Positions 34,191-47,275 are shown, counted from the stretch's first letter. The stretch is 64,000 nt of DNA from Casuarius casuarius (GCA_003342895.1 PTFA01000160.1:1776156-1840155), one strand, 5' to 3'. Translations and numbers: made by a program. Notes: generated from the letters alone by a model not told the origin.

Positions 34191-37100
34191 GTATCTCCTG
34201 CTTTTCCACGTCCTACAGCAATATTGCTTTAACCTGTTGTTTCTTGGGTTTTCTGAGACTGAAATATAACCCTTCTCTGCATTCCGGAGATGCACAAAGT
34301 ACCACCGGTGGCAGCTTCACTCCGTGTAGCTGTTCCTGAATATTTAACTTCCTTAATTATTTGTTGTTGCCGTTTTAAGTCCTGCCAGTCCTTACACTAC
34401 ATACGAGCTCCCCCCTCCTCAGCACCACTGCCTCCTTCATGGTGTCTGCCCTGCCATTAGCCGTGCCCAGCCACTTCTCTGCACCCTCATTTTCTCCTCG
34501 CCCCCACCTGTCCCACGTACAAAAGGTCTCCGCTAAGCTACACACAGACGGAGGCCTTGGCACGCGCCACGGATGAAGGGGAAAAGACAAGCACGGAGCC
34601 TGGGGAAGAGGCAACGGCTAGACTTGCAATAAGAGACAAATTAATGAGAATCTGGGGCCACAGCTACAACTTTTCCCAACATAGCCAGGCTGTGACTCTC
34701 TCCCTTCCTAGCCCCGCTCTCCTCCCCAGGAACAGCCACGGGATGCCTCTGCAGGTGAACCTGAAACTCTTCCCCCTTGCTGGAGATAGCCAGAGGAAGG
34801 CTGGAAATTTCTGTTTCCTTTCCCTAAACTGGGAATAGCGAGGGAGTTCCTTGTTCCTTCCCCCTGCTTAGGCCTGACACCGGGTGAAGACTTGGGTGCC
34901 TCCCCTTCTCCTTCCCGGATAAAGGGCAGGGCAGGTCATTCCTGCGGGTGCTGAAAATTGACCCTTTACTCCTTCGATCCCCACTGCTCTGCATTCGCTA
35001 AAAACTGTTCCTTCCTCTTGTTTCACCTGCCCCCAAGTATTTTATGTACATCCTCACTGCTCTGCTTCCTTCCCCTAGGTCCTCACCAAAATAATCCTAA
35101 GGATCTAAAAATCTCATGAACAGTTCAGCAGGGTGGGAAAGGACCAAGCGCTGCTTGACCAATTGCCCACTCACCTGCTCCTCCCTTGCTCTCTTGATCA
35201 TGTTGCAGTCACGACTCATGCCCTTCACAGATTTTTCTGAATAGTTTACCACCTGCTTATTAGTGATTTTCTGGTATTTAATTGCCATTAATTTCCCAGA
35301 CCTGTTTCTGAAGTAAAATTGCAGTCCGTGTGTGGGCTTTAAATCACCTGATAAAACAGTGCTGAGAACATACAGTATTGATCTTTGCCCCCAGACTCTG
35401 GCTAGGAGTCTGTGAACAAAGTACGTGCCACAATATACCATTTCTGCAAGTTGCCAAAGCCAGAAGTCAAGCTCGCCGGCCTGGCAGCACTGCCCAGCTT
35501 CAGGGCACGTACTCCAGAGACGCACAGACGGGGACAGCTAAGGGTCCAGGCCCTGCTCTCTGCACTCTGCTTTGCGCCCGTGTTGGACCAACCTCACGAC
35601 ACACTAACCTCTGCTGGGGAAGTGGCTCTGGGAAGTGTGGAATAGCTGAGGTCATTCCCAAACAACTGAGATTATTTTTTGGAAGATAAGGGACAAAGCT
35701 GGACCCTAGAAACATGTGGGCTTTTTTAAAGGAGGTTATGAGATGCAGCTTGTTTTAAACAGGGCTGAACTGCACAAAACCTTTCAGTAAATGACCCCAC
35801 ATCTGAGCCATTATCTTACATCTCACCCTGAAGAAGTGCAGGAAATTGCAAGGCGGCCCAAGTGAGCACGAGGATTTTAGCGCACTTACAATAGCTGACC
35901 TTTAATTAGAGAGTGATGTTCAGCCATAGTTTTAAGAGAGCTGTCACTCTGCTACAGCAAAATCCTCTCGCTACAGACAGAGAGGAGCACCGTGCCCTGC
36001 AGCCCTGCTCTGCTTCCCACCGACAGCAGGGCCTGAGGTCACCGCACGACTGTGTCTCCGTGAACTCGGTATTCCTCCCCGATACACTCACTGCTTCTGA
36101 AGTCACATGTGTTTCTCTGAGCTCAGACTGAGCTTGGATACATTACTTTTTTGGTGGAGGATTACAGCCCTACTGTGCTCCCCTGAAATTAGAGAATTAG
36201 GTGAAATTAGGTGAATTCTAAAACAACTGATATTTTTCAGAGGCCTTACAGAGGTGGTCTTGTCTCCAAGGTAATTCTAGTTCAGAAATTATCTCAAATT
36301 CAGGTTGCCAATTTGCAACTGCTCTTGAATGAGGACAGTGTTTCAGTCAGACCTCAAGAGAAAGCTGAACTACCTAAAAGTGGCCCTGCAAAAGATCCCT
36401 ACCTCGCATTTGTTTTGGAGATAAACAGAGACTGCACTTCACTGAGATCGATACTTCGGCACATTTTATCAGCCTTAAATTAATTAAAAACACAAAGGAT
36501 TCATCTTCCCAACAGAGGTTTTTTTTTTTTTTTTTACTTCTCCTCTTTTTCTTTAATGTAAGAAAGTCAGCTGATGCACTGAAAATCCTTGCCCAACTTT
36601 CAAATGGTTCCAGAAGCTTTCTAGAGATAGGATCTTGTGCTGTGTAGCTGTTGAAGTTTTGTGGATGACTCATTCCCACTCAGGGAGTAACCTGTAGAGT
36701 ACTCTTTTGTTTTTCTCTTTAATACCTCCATCTGTGCTTTAAAAAAGCAATTTTGAAGTTAATGGATAATCTAGAACTCTACAGCTCTTCAGCCAAGTTA
36801 AAAAAAGCAAACAAGCCAAAAGAAACCCCAAATTTCCACTTCAGTTTTGCTTCCAAAATAAAAAAAAATAGCACTTCATTAATGTTTGAAAGCAGCAGTT
36901 AACTCACAAACATGTTCACATAGACAAACACATTCCTCGGAACCTATCTGTGATCTGAAGAGGGCAACTAATAGAGTCCCCATGATTAGTGAATCTGACA
37001 ATAATGTATCGTAACTGTTGCAAAGCAAAATAACAAAAGACAAATAATGAAACTCTGGAAGTCATTTGGACCAAACAATTTCAAGAATTAAGACTGGACC

Positions 37101-37760
37101 AAAAAACAGCAGAAAATAAAGCAGGAGGATTCTGCTTTTTATTGAATGGTTCCTTAAGAGGAATCCCTAAGCAGTGATGGAACTGTGGCCAGAATTCAGC
37201 GCTCCACACATTCAGCTATGTTCCTGTCCTTGAGACTATCAACACATTTTGTTTTCTTTGTAAATGTTGCATTCATTGCTAGGGAAAAAAAAGAGCAACC
37301 AACAGCACTGCTAGGAGCTGTTACTTTCCACATATAACCAGTCAGGTTAGTCTGTGAGAACTGCGGATGGGGTCCTCTCCCATGGGTTTGGATGTCATCA
37401 AGTTGGGGAAGAATTACAAGTGTAATAATAGTAATAAAGCTAATAATAGTGGAATAAGGCAGATGTGAGAGCTGCATTCCGTGGGACAAGTATTTTGTCT
37501 AAGATTATCAGAACCAGTGCCACCACCGGCACTTCAAAAATCTACATAGATTCTCTTCAATTTGTAGTTCTTTTGTGCTTAGTTTCTTGGGCTGGGTCAG
37601 TTTGGCTTTCCCAGAACCATACCCACACATGCCCAGAGCAATTTTCAGGCCAAAAAAAGGGATTTTCATAGTTGGAGTCGTACTGAGGGAGGTGGATCTT
37701 TCACTCCTATTAGACTATAGTACCTGAATTAGATATCTAAAGCCTGACAATTTTTTGATT
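34191..37760. other. no firm gene; T17 tract and a 30-nt exon-like segment
   Basis: 34.4-35.1 kb is pyrimidine-rich. At 36241-36270 a 30-base segment lies between an acceptor-like GATATTTTTCAG and a strong donor CCAAG|GTAATT; the surrounding frame stays open from 36211 to 36483 (90 codons, unrecognised). Otherwise AT-rich noncoding DNA. Confidence 0.45.
36519..36535. repeat. poly(T) run, 17 bases
   Basis: An uninterrupted T17 run. No retrotransposon body was recognised beside it on either side, so it is a simple homopolymer rather than a proven element tail. Confidence 0.8.
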
Positions 37761-37845
37761 CAGATTGAAGTGAGTGACCCAGGCCCACAGATGCAGCCAG
37801 AGGCAGAATGAGGAGAGAAGCCAGGAGCACTCAGCCTCCCAAATG
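37761..37845 (-). repeat. MIR-like SINE fragment, antisense
   Basis: GAAGTGAGTGACCCAGGCCCACAG followed by CAGCCAGAGGCAGAATGAGG, GAGAAGCCAGGAGCACT and CAGCCTCCCA preserves the order of the inverted MIR core (compare 'AAGTGACTTGCCCAAGGTCACACAG...AGTCAGAGGCAG...'). Confidence 0.5.
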
Positions 37846-38940
37846 CTGCTACGTAGTGTACACTCCGTACCTGCTGTATGTGATGAGTTGCTTTGGGCTT
37901 TTCAGTTGTCATCTAGCAGACAGCATGAAGGTTAGCTCTTACTATTCCTGCTCCTTTCTCTGTCTGGCTTCCAGTTTCTTTCTGGTGTGAATACGGTAAC
38001 TGGTCTGTGTATATGTGTGTAAAAGATAACAAGTCGTTCAAGCACTTACAAAAGGTTAAAACTATTTCTTTGTGCTTGAAAAATGAATAGCTGCAATCGA
38101 AATTCTGCTCAAGAATCCAGCTATACAGAGGAAATAGCATGAAGGGAGGGTAATGAATAACTGGGAACACTTAGCAAGTGCTGATGTGAATTTTTAGCAT
38201 TTGGGGGTTTTATCCACTCTCGAAGCTTCTCTGCGAGGCCCAGACTTTCTAGAGGGACATTTTTGTACCAGCAAATCAGCATTACTGATGCTGCCCACCT
38301 TCCCTGGCCCTTACCATACTGAGACTGAGATCTTCTCTGCCTCTCAGCAATGGATAGGTAGTTTTTCCCAGGTATTTCCAGTATAGACAAGGCAGAGAAT
38401 TTCCTACAAAACTCTGGGTTAGTCTGGACTAATATTTTAGTCACAGCCTTGATGTTGAGGCTGGCAGCTGGGTGAGACAGCGCCAGATTGATTTTTCTCA
38501 GCCGACCTAACACATAGAAATTTCAGAAACACATTCCTCCTGGCAAGCATGGGTAATGCTGTAGAGCTTAGATGTGAAGGGGCATTCACAGAAGAACAGC
38601 TGTTAAGTGGCTTCTAAGTGGCTGATTTCGTATTAAATGTAAAGGCAAACAAAAGACCATTTTTAGTGCTGGAAGAAAGTATCAGTTCTTTGGCAGTCCC
38701 CAGCTGCCCGAGTGAAATGCTGTCAGGACAGGAGCAGCAGCAAAGCTGCTTTCTTTGTGGTTTCCCTGCAAACGTGCCAGCCCTAGAACTAAAGAGATGA
38801 TTGGTAATAAGGCAATGACCACTTCCAGACAATTCATCCCAGCTTTTCAGCTGCAAGTTCTTTACTGGGGCAATCAGGTGCCAGCTCTGACACTGCTGAA
38901 CACCATGTGCTGTGCAGCAGGCTGAATGACCATCAGGTAT

Positions 38941-39681
38941 TTATTGTATTTTGCAGTGACTCCTGACTGGTTTCTCCTTTGAACCGGTGGTTTGAGTCAA
39001 AAAGAGCTGTAGTACATTTCTAAAATCTTGAACTATCCAGCGTCTGATCCATGTTTGGCGGAGCTGATGCATGTTGGTATGGATGGAGACAGCAGCATTT
39101 GTTTCATGATTTTGTTTGTGCTGTGGTATTGCTGGAGGAGAGGAAGAGGATCTCCCTGCTATCGTACAGATGTGCTGGGTGGGATGTAGCAAAAATGTTG
39201 ACTGAGAAAATGCATATGTCTTGTCAGTGGAAGGTCTGTTGAAGAAGACAAATTGCATGTGAAAATTGCAGGAGAGGGATACAGCTGTGACGTGTATTTC
39301 ATATTTAAAGTTTAAGAAATTTATCACCTGCATCTCATTACCTCTCTTTCTGCCCCTTCCTAGGTGGCCAGTTCCTTCCCCGTGTGCTGCTTCAGGTGTT
39401 CGTTTTGTCAGCAGAGAACCCAAGCACCCAGCCCCAAAATCAACACAAGGAGCGAAATCTCTGGTCACAGCACAGACAGAAGGCTGGGAGAGGAACCTGC
39501 TCTCCTGGGGAGAGCAGTTACTAAATAACCAAGGTTCCTTCTGGGTATTTTTTGCCATTAGCTTCTCCTTTCGATTTTTTTTAGAAATCTGTTTGTGCTT
39601 TAAACTAAACTCCCACATAGATTTCATTCTGTTTTCACCCTGGAGTACAAAACACATTAATTCCGTGTTTGCATATTTCAC
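38941..39681 (-). other. longest open frame in the window, 246 codons, unassigned
   Basis: A minus-strand frame runs from ATG 39681-39679 to a TAA at 38943-38941. It resembles no family I know and shows no obvious domain, signal peptide or transmembrane segment. Inside it TTTGTCTTCTTCAACAG is a good acceptor, after which about 97 codons remain open (TDKTYAFSQS near the start). If stops fall about every 16 codons, a run this long is expected far less than once in 64 kb, so it deserves a check. A plus-strand frame (39266-39691) is open over the same DNA, hinting that local composition contributes. Confidence 0.18.
39364..39530 (+). other. candidate noncoding exon after a strong acceptor
   Basis: CATTACCTCTCTTTCTGCCCCTTCCTAG ending at 39363 is one of the best polypyrimidine-tract acceptors in the window. 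No good donor follows (AACCAAG|GTTCCT at about 39530 is weak). The plus-strand frame across it is unrecognised. It opposes the 246-codon minus-strand frame, so at most one is likely to be real. Confidence 0.15.
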
Positions 39682-41475
39682 AAAACACTGAGTGAGGGGA
39701 AGGTCAAATGGTATCTTCTTCCTTCTTGCTTTGAGCCTGTTTTCCTAAGGAAATTAAATTCATGCAGTCACGCTGTCTGTGTCCATGTCCAGACACATGC
39801 GTGTGCAGGAATCTTTTCATTGCGTCAATCAAAGATTTTTTGCTAGAGAAGGCCCACGAAGTTCAATCCTAATAGTGTTGTGAAAAAAAAGTCTTTGCAG
39901 GGTTTGCAGAACCTACTAATGACTCTTTGGAGGTGAAAAGCTGCAATGTGATCTCAGTCCCTTTTAGACATGAAAAAGTCACATAAGGGAAAGGTATTAC
40001 CTGTTCTGTAAACAGGAGAAAGAAAAGCTTCAGTTAGCGTTCACACTTTAGAAAGTGTTTTGTTCACTGGTATCTAGTAAGGTGCAAATTCATGCTGTTG
40101 CCTTAATATGCTTCACTTAGAAAGTATCGGCTCCTTCAGACTCATTCAGAATATCAACCACATCACACAAACTCAGAGGAAAACAGGCTTCACTAGTTCT
40201 GATTCTGGGAGAATTACTCAGCCAGTTTTGTAGGATATGGGTAATTCCTCAGGTTATATGAATCAGAATGCCAAATGTAAGCTTGATCTTTTCAATAGAT
40301 GCTCCAGTGGAGTCTATATTACAGAATTTAAATGTTAGAGTATTTTAATTGATTATGAATTCAAATATTTCAATTTTTCAGACTTGTCCAAAGGCAGTTA
40401 CACTGAGTGGGATTAGTTCTATGGTAGAATAAGACTTAAGGTGACACCGAGTCATGTACCTAAGTCTATTTAACCCTCGGTAAATAAGTGATCCAGTATG
40501 TCACAAACCTCCATGCAGAAGTATTTAAAAGCAAAATCATGCACATAATCAGTCCAGCCACTGGGAAAATCGTACATTTAAGGGGAGTCCCTTATGACCT
40601 GTTTTGGTTGTATGGCTGTGACACTGTCACTCCACGATGGCAGTCCACTCATGGTTACCTGGTATGAATTTATGTAACATAAATCACATAAGTACTTTAC
40701 TACGGTTGGTTCTGGAAGGGGCATAAACAAATTCCACCAGTGGTCGAAGTGCAATGCATGCAGACAGATTTCCCTGGAGAGGATGAAACAGTAAACAGAG
40801 CAATTCTGTCCCATTATTCGGATTCTGTTCCAGAATTATTAATTACTTGTCTACTGCTAAATCTCTCTTCAACATGTAAAAATCTTAAATAGGCGGCACT
40901 ATCTGTGCACACTAGTTGGCTGATTTAAATCCTCATCTGACGAAACACCATCTGTTTTGTCCAAGGCCTTTGTTTCCCACCTTTGTGAAAGGAAAGAGTA
41001 AATGAGCAGTGTGGAAGGACTATTTGCCAATAGAGATATTAGGAAAGATGCCTGAAATTTTCTAACTGAAAACCCCATGAAATCTACTCCATTCTAACTT
41101 GCTGTTAACCACTTTCAAGCTAACGGGTACTTTTTATCATGCAAATTTCTCAGGATGTTTCTGAATTGATGAAATATTCATTCCAAATCCCCTGTGTGGG
41201 GATGTGAAACCAACACCTATGCTCAGATCCTCCTCCCCTCATTCTGCACAGAGGCATTACAATTCTCAGTCTATAGCTGAGGATCAGGTTCATGGCTTTG
41301 AATTCTGTTTTCCAGTTAAAAAAAATCATATTCCATCATATACATCTTGTTTCATATCTCAGTTCTTTGGTTTGAGCTTGATATCTAACCAGAAAATGTT
41401 ACCAAAACGTATAGAATTTGATTATATTAAACCCAGGATAATCTATTAGGCCCATGTGATATGAATTAAAGAAAG
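39682..41475. other. no recognisable gene
   Basis: AT-rich noncoding DNA; a short 78-codon minus-strand frame at 40814-40578 is unrecognised. No repeat recognised. Confidence 0.5.
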
Positions 41476-41550
41476 GTTGTTAGTTTAATGGATAGGAACC
41501 TAAATTCCATTCCTGGCTTTGCCACTGGCCTGGGTAGATCTGTTTTCTGC
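41476..41550 (+). repeat. MIR-like SINE fragment, sense
   Basis: GTTAGTTTAATGGATAGGAACC followed by CCATTCCTGGCTTTGCCACTGGCCTG corresponds to the tRNA-related head and the 'ATTCCTGGCTCTGCCACTGACCTG' portion of MIR. The downstream part is lost or unrecognisable. Confidence 0.55.
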
Positions 41551-43754
41551 TGCTCTTTGAATTTTCAGTTTGTACCCTTTCTTGTCTCTGGATGCAAACT
41601 CTTCAGTATAAACACTGTCCCAGTTACAGTGCCTAGAAGAGTGGGGAAAAGAGACTGACCTATGCTAGATTCTTTAGACTCCCTTGGAATACTAATAATT
41701 ATAATATATATGCTCAACACAGATATACTACTCGTACTGCAGACTGCCATGTTGTGGTATATAGTGAGGGGAGGAAAATTCAAGCCACCGTCCATGTGCC
41801 ACTCCTTTAGAAGAGACGGGGTGTTTACATGCATGTCCGTGCTCATGCTACTGCCCTGACAATCTGTCTTGGTAGAGAGAAGGGTTGTTCACAATCCAGA
41901 GTTATATTCAAAGCAAAAAATCCTTAGAATTGTCTGTTACACTGCTAATTTATTCAGAAGATCCTATTTTCCCTGTACAAAATTGAAATAAGAAACTAAA
42001 CAAGGTAGGAGTGTCACAGACACTTTCCCCCAAGAGCACTATATAGCCCTCCAACATAGGAATGTGCAGCACAGTTACTTTATGATCCATCCTTCCTACA
42101 AGAGAATTCAGAAAGCAGAAGCCTTGTCTAAATAAAGACAACCTTGGCAAAGCACACCGTTCTAGCTAGTGATTTCTGTCAAGGCAGCCTGCGGTCACAG
42201 CAAGGCCACACAGCAGGAACGGAGAGCAAAGAAGCAAGAAAGACATTTTTGTTGAAATAAACAAGAGAGAAAACGCAGCACTGGCGCACGATGGTGAGAA
42301 ATATATGTAACTACCACAGGGAAAGTCTTGTTACGATGCCTGAACGAAACACTCCAAAAATATTTATTTCCAGGCAGGTTTCTCTCTAAAGCATGGGTTT
42401 CCAGTCTGTGGCCTGTACACCTTTTCTGAATCCCTGGTCTACTTCTAAACAACTGACGTAAACAGAAGAAAGACAGCAAGCACATCTGCATACATGCTAC
42501 ACAAAAAACAGCGCTATATCTATCAGCCTACATATGTTAACTTTCTTCTAGGATCTGAATTTCCCTTGAAAAATTTTTAAGCCTTTGCCAATTCAAAAGC
42601 GGCTGGATTTCAGCTCCATGGCACTCAGAGAGAGCGCAGAGGGTTAGCACCGCTTCAGGAAAGGCTTTGCCACAGGTTTAGTTTGGTATCACAGACTATC
42701 TTCTCCATGAGGCGCATATTACAAAGAAGAATAAACCTACACTTGTGGTTTGACACATAGACCTTCTTTCTGATCCATCCACATGGTTGCACACAGAGCC
42801 TGGACTCATTTACTGCTATGGTCCGTACCTTGGAAAGCAGAACCCCTAGGCAACAACTTGAGTGTTGTTTAATTCAGCGCTTAGGTCAGATGAGATACAA
42901 CTCCAGCTCGAGCCAGCTGTACATGCTGTCTTACAACTCATCACAGTTCCTTCTGAAAATGGGATTGCCTGGGAAACTTTCTTCTGAGAGACCCTCAGCT
43001 AAAACTGGTAATAAAGAGTCAGTAGCTGAGCAACTGCTTTGGCAGTTCAGCAGGTTGTGTATGACGGTGACAGGGGTGGACAGAAAGTTTATCAGACTGA
43101 GAATCACATGCTCTTCCTTCTCCAAAAAGATGGTTTCTGCTACCTACATAATGGGAGGAAAAGGACAGAGCGGGGTGATAGGGGATAGGGATCTCATATA
43201 GACCATCCACCTCTACAGGGAGAGGATATTCTTTACTTTAAGAACTCCCTCCCCATCCTGCAGCTCATCAAACATTTAAATGGCCTCCAGCTTGTTCCAG
43301 AGACTTACATGCTGCTTCAGCTTCTTCGGCTTCTGCAATTTTTATCGTCCACCTACAAGAAACAAGAAAGTGTTTAAAACTCACATTAAAAATATTTATT
43401 TCTTGCACCTGGTTGAAGGCTTAGGAAGACTGTCTGTAACCTCATAAAAGGAAAGAACTTAAATGTGTTGAGTTATAATTTAAGAATTCTCTTTAAACTT
43501 TGACTATTTTCATAAATCTATTGTGGAACTCCTATTTATAAAATTCTGTGAGAAAAAGTGCTATAAGATGTCCAGCGTTCAGAATATTCTGTTCTTACGA
43601 TAATAATCTGCAAATATGATATCCCATCTTTGATAACCCACCAGCCAGAGCATTGGTTTTCATATCACTGTGTTGCAATAATGTTCTGAAAGCGACACTG
43701 CCCTTACGAGTTTGAATGGGACCCTGAGGAAAGAGGAGTTGATACCATGAATTC
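41551..43754. other. no recognisable gene; possible DNA-transposon end
   Basis: 42388-42450 (GCATGGGTTTCCAGTCTGTGGCC) is reminiscent of hAT-type ends that read 'GGTTCCCAAACTGTGGCC', but no matching opposite terminus was found. The remaining sequence is noncoding in appearance. Confidence 0.4.
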
Positions 43755-44820
43755 TTAATCTTTAAGATCAGGAGGGATCTTCTGCATAGTCCATTCTATT
43801 GAGCTCAGCAACTCGTGTTTGATGAAAGACCATATCCTAATAAATCAAACCCCTTTTCCAGAAAGAAACCTAGTGTGAATGTGGCATCAAGAATGAAGAT
43901 TCATTGTTCCTTGATGTAGTCTATTCCAAGGGTTAACCACCAAAACCGAGTGCCTTAAATCTGACTTCAGCTTCCAGTCACTGTCTCTTGTTGTCCTTTT
44001 TCTCCCACTAGAATAGGGAGCTGATAGGTCCTTGGGCTTTCTCCCTGCAGAGGTGGAGTCTGTGGGTTTTTGGGGTTTTTTTGAATATAAATGAACATAA
44101 ATTCACCGGCCTGCAGCTGTTGACGAGGTTATTCCCCCTGAGCCCATCACATCTGCAGAGCACATCACTGTTCCCGAGCCTTGCAGCATAAGCATGGTTT
44201 AAACACTTCTGTCAGTAGATTTTTTTCAACACTTGATTGCCATTTGTCTCTTTTTCTGGAAAAATAAGTAGACCTGACTTTCTAAAATCCTGATTCTTAG
44301 GTATTTTTATAGCCCCCAAATGCAGCCTTCATTTCCAGCTCTTAAATGTGTTTAGAAAATATGAACAACTGCAAAATCAGCAATGATTTTATATTTCTTT
44401 CCCAGTAACTGATTGAAATAATGAACAGTGTGAGCCCTTGTACTAAGCCTCAGGGAACATCACATTTTAATCTAGTCTTACTGCTGTAATACCAAGCTGT
44501 TTTGAAATCAGAATGTCAAGCAGTAGTAAATCAAAAAAATTGCCTAATTCCACTGTATATCTACAGTTACCTATATCAGTCTCACCTGTCATCTTATCAG
44601 ACAAAGAAATCATGTTTTCTTTATTAGAGCTGTCTTACACAAAGCCATGATGAATACACATACACCTACCATTGATTTTTTAAAATCAGTTGAATATTGA
44701 ATTTCCTTTCCACTGAGGTAAGGCCTGAGCCTCCCATTTGTTCTTCGTAAGTATTGGCACAGTGTTTGCACCCTTCCCGTCTTTTTTTCTTTTTGAAATT
44801 TCCACAGAAAAAACAAAAAT
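43755..44820 (-). repeat. ancient CR1-like LINE, 3' part, about 1.07 kb
   Basis: Read on the plus strand the order matches an inverted CR1: AGATCAGGAGGGATCTTCTG near the 3' end, GACTTCAGCTTCCAGTCACTG (43967-43987), a retained RT-region segment with GAGCCCTTGTACTAAGCCTCAGGG (about 44431-44454), AAGAAATCATGTTTTC with ACAAAGCCATGATGA (44605-44651), then GAGGTAAGGCCTGAGCC and GCACCCTTCCCGTC upstream. The element points to the minus strand. It is far more diverged than the copy at 61.4 kb and has no meaningful open frame, so it belongs to an older amniote CR1/L3-type lineage. Family assignment is from remembered consensus landmarks. Confidence 0.65.
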
Positions 44821-45224
44821 TCATGACAGATTAGCATGGGATGTTTAAGGCGGCAGACATTTATTTCAGAGCAGTTCAGTATGGGTTGTCTGGACCTGCT
44901 GATTCTGAGCACTGACTCCTGGAGATGAAGACTGATGGGCTGTCTACGCACTGAGGGCTGGCAGAGCACTGCTGATGGTTTTGCAACTCATTCACTTCCA
45001 AAAGGGCGACGATGATTACGATGATCACCGTGAGGTTTCCGTAAGCTGTGAGGGGCCTTTCTGCTACATGCCCTCTGCAGCTGGGTCGGCTTTGAAAGCA
45101 GAAAGGAGAGGAGGGAGGAGAGAAGGGTTCCTTTGGACAGTCAAAACAACTGCTGGATCTTGTTTCCCCCAGCAGCTCACTTTTCATTTTGTAGGACTGC
45201 AGCCCTGCAGTTTTGACTGGATTC
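44821..45224. other. no recognisable gene
   Basis: Short unique-looking stretch between repeats. Overlapping frames on both strands (45187-44876 -, 44975-45247 +) are unrecognised. Confidence 0.5.
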
Positions 45225-45275
45225 TGATTTGGACACTAATGATGTAATTAGGCATTAGGCAGGATCAGGCCATAT
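45225..45275. repeat. possible end fragment of the 11.2-kb palindromic family
   Basis: GGCAGGATCAGGCC, preceded by AATTAGGCATTA, resembles the terminal GCAGGATCAGGCC of the palindromic sauropsid repeat noted near 11.2 kb. It is a single short arm, so the call is tentative. Confidence 0.25.
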
Positions 45276-45595
45276 GCTACAAAAAGAAACCCTTCCCCCC
45301 ATCCCCATTATCTTTTTGACTGGGAAATTAACCAAATCAAACTTTAAGGGCATGTTCCTGTCACATTCTAGAGGATGTAAAATATTATAAAATTCTGTTG
45401 GCTTTGCAATGTTTCTGAAAGTATCTGTTCTACAACAGTTCTGTTCATCTTAGAGTTTGTGACATATCCATGACTTCTTATAGAAGCCACAAGTGACAAG
45501 CTGACAATAGGGGTAACACCTTTGATAACACACTGTACATCAAATAGCCTCTATCTTCTCTCCCCCAATATAAAACCTTTTTTTTTGTGTTACAG

Positions 45596-45749
45596 AGATT
45601 CTCAGAAGATAGACCCCTCAAGGCAAGTGGTTTTGATCCCCAGATGCCTGACTCAGCATTGATGCTAAAATGTTCGCCAAAAAAGCAAGGTCGTATATTT
45701 TACGCTGTCCTGTCAAGACTGAGAATACGGTCTCATGGGGCAGTGCAAG
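45596..45749 (+). other. candidate internal exon, unknown protein
   Basis: A strong acceptor (CCTTTTTTTTTGTGTTACAG ending at 45595) and a fair donor (GTGCAAG|GTACAT, cut after 45749) delimit 154 bases. One frame stays open across both boundaries (part of a 147-codon run 45587-46030) and reads RFSEDRPLKASGFDPQ near the start. No family recognised. The poly(T) tract may be only a simple repeat that imitates an acceptor. Confidence 0.2.
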
Positions 45750-47275
45750 GTACATGCAATACAGAGAAGCCTTCTCTTCCTTTGGTCAGAGGGGTTTTGT
45801 GGCTGTTGTTCTTAGATGAGAAATACCACTATGTTCAGGGAAATGATGCAAGTGGAATCCAGTTTCTGATTTTGTACCAGATTCCCTCTTCTGAAAGGAA
45901 CAGGAAAAAATATCCAGTGCAAGCTCTGGAAAGAATAAAAATAAATAAAGAAGCATATACTGTAATTTATCTGTGTTGCAATCACTGCAACCAGCCTACT
46001 AAAACGACTACTAAAAAACAGAAAACATGACGGCTAAATTCAACAGGATTAGAAAAACTTTACAGCTTGATTGGTATTTTGGAAAACTGGAAACAGATCA
46101 CCTTGCAAAGAAGAGTGAGTCACCCACGAACAACCTAGAAGACGGGAGCCATGTATCGGTTCTGAGGCTGACGACCAAAATAAATAGGCTGTAAATTTAG
46201 TAGGAATAGTGCGAGTCAGAGAAAAACAGGGAGAGAGAGGAAAACATATGGTCATAGTCTGAAAAGTGGATGAAAGTTTGAACTGGAATAACAACTCTAG
46301 TAATTCAAAAGGGAAATTACTCTCTTCTGCTTAAGCATATAAAATAAATCATGTTGAGAAGATCATGTAGGACATTTGTTGCAGGCAAATAGTTTGAGAA
46401 AGACTCAGATGGAAACTTTAGTTCTGGATACCTCTGAACTTAATACAAGTTTCAAATGTGCATCCTTATCTGTGTAGCAGGCACTTGACTTGAAGTCTTA
46501 AGAAGTCCAGATGCAAATTTTGTTGCTCTGACCTCTCTTTAATAAAACACAACCTTTAGGCTGCTCTGAAGGTATCTGATTATTATCTGATGAAAGCTGA
46601 GGTGACTCAATAACTACACCCAGATGTTAAAAAGTTGTGAACTGAAGCTTTCTGTTGAAGAGCTTAACTAGCATGGAAGCATGAGAAAGGTTACCTAGCT
46701 CTGCAAAGACACGAGTGATGTTCCTCGTCAGCTGGCAAAGTAGCTGGTGCCATATGCAAGTGGTTTTGTGTTAAAAAACTGCTTGTTAAGTAGGTAGCAT
46801 GTTACGGAAACCTATTTTTTTCCACAAGTTCCCTGATGAGCAATGCCTTCTCTTGAAGGGAGCTTGCACCTCAACGTCATTCATTGTCTATGTGATTACT
46901 AAGCGCTGTGGTGAATAAGAGTATTTTTATGAGGATAACCAGCAGTATACAGCTTTGCAAGCCCCTGAGCAAGATACTATTCTGAATGGCAGAACTCATC
47001 CAGTATTGATAATTAATCCCAAACATCTTTGAGATCTGACGACAAAAAGTTTATCTGAGAAACTGTGTTATAACATATATGCAGTGACACATTCTTCTCT
47101 GTGTAAAATGGTACGGAACTGAAAAGTTTTTCCTTTTTGTGAAAAAAATTCATGTTAGTAGGAAGACTGAAGTGGACTGGGGTTGTGGAGCACTGACAAA
47201 TGCTTGTTACACTCAGCACTGCAAGGATTTGATCTTGAGCATTATCACACTTCTAGTTTGTCCTTCGCCTTTCAG
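45750..47275. other. no recognisable gene
   Basis: AT-rich noncoding sequence. A minus-strand frame at 46294-46049 (81 codons) is unrecognised. Confidence 0.5.

Noticed and set aside
36519..36535. Poly(T) run as the tail of an inverted processed pseudogene
   Set aside because: No spliced-gene-like sequence was recognised on the adjacent side.
42388..42460. hAT-like transposon terminus
   Set aside because: Only a weak match to the 'GGTTCCCAAACTGTGG' type end and no partner terminus or target duplication found.
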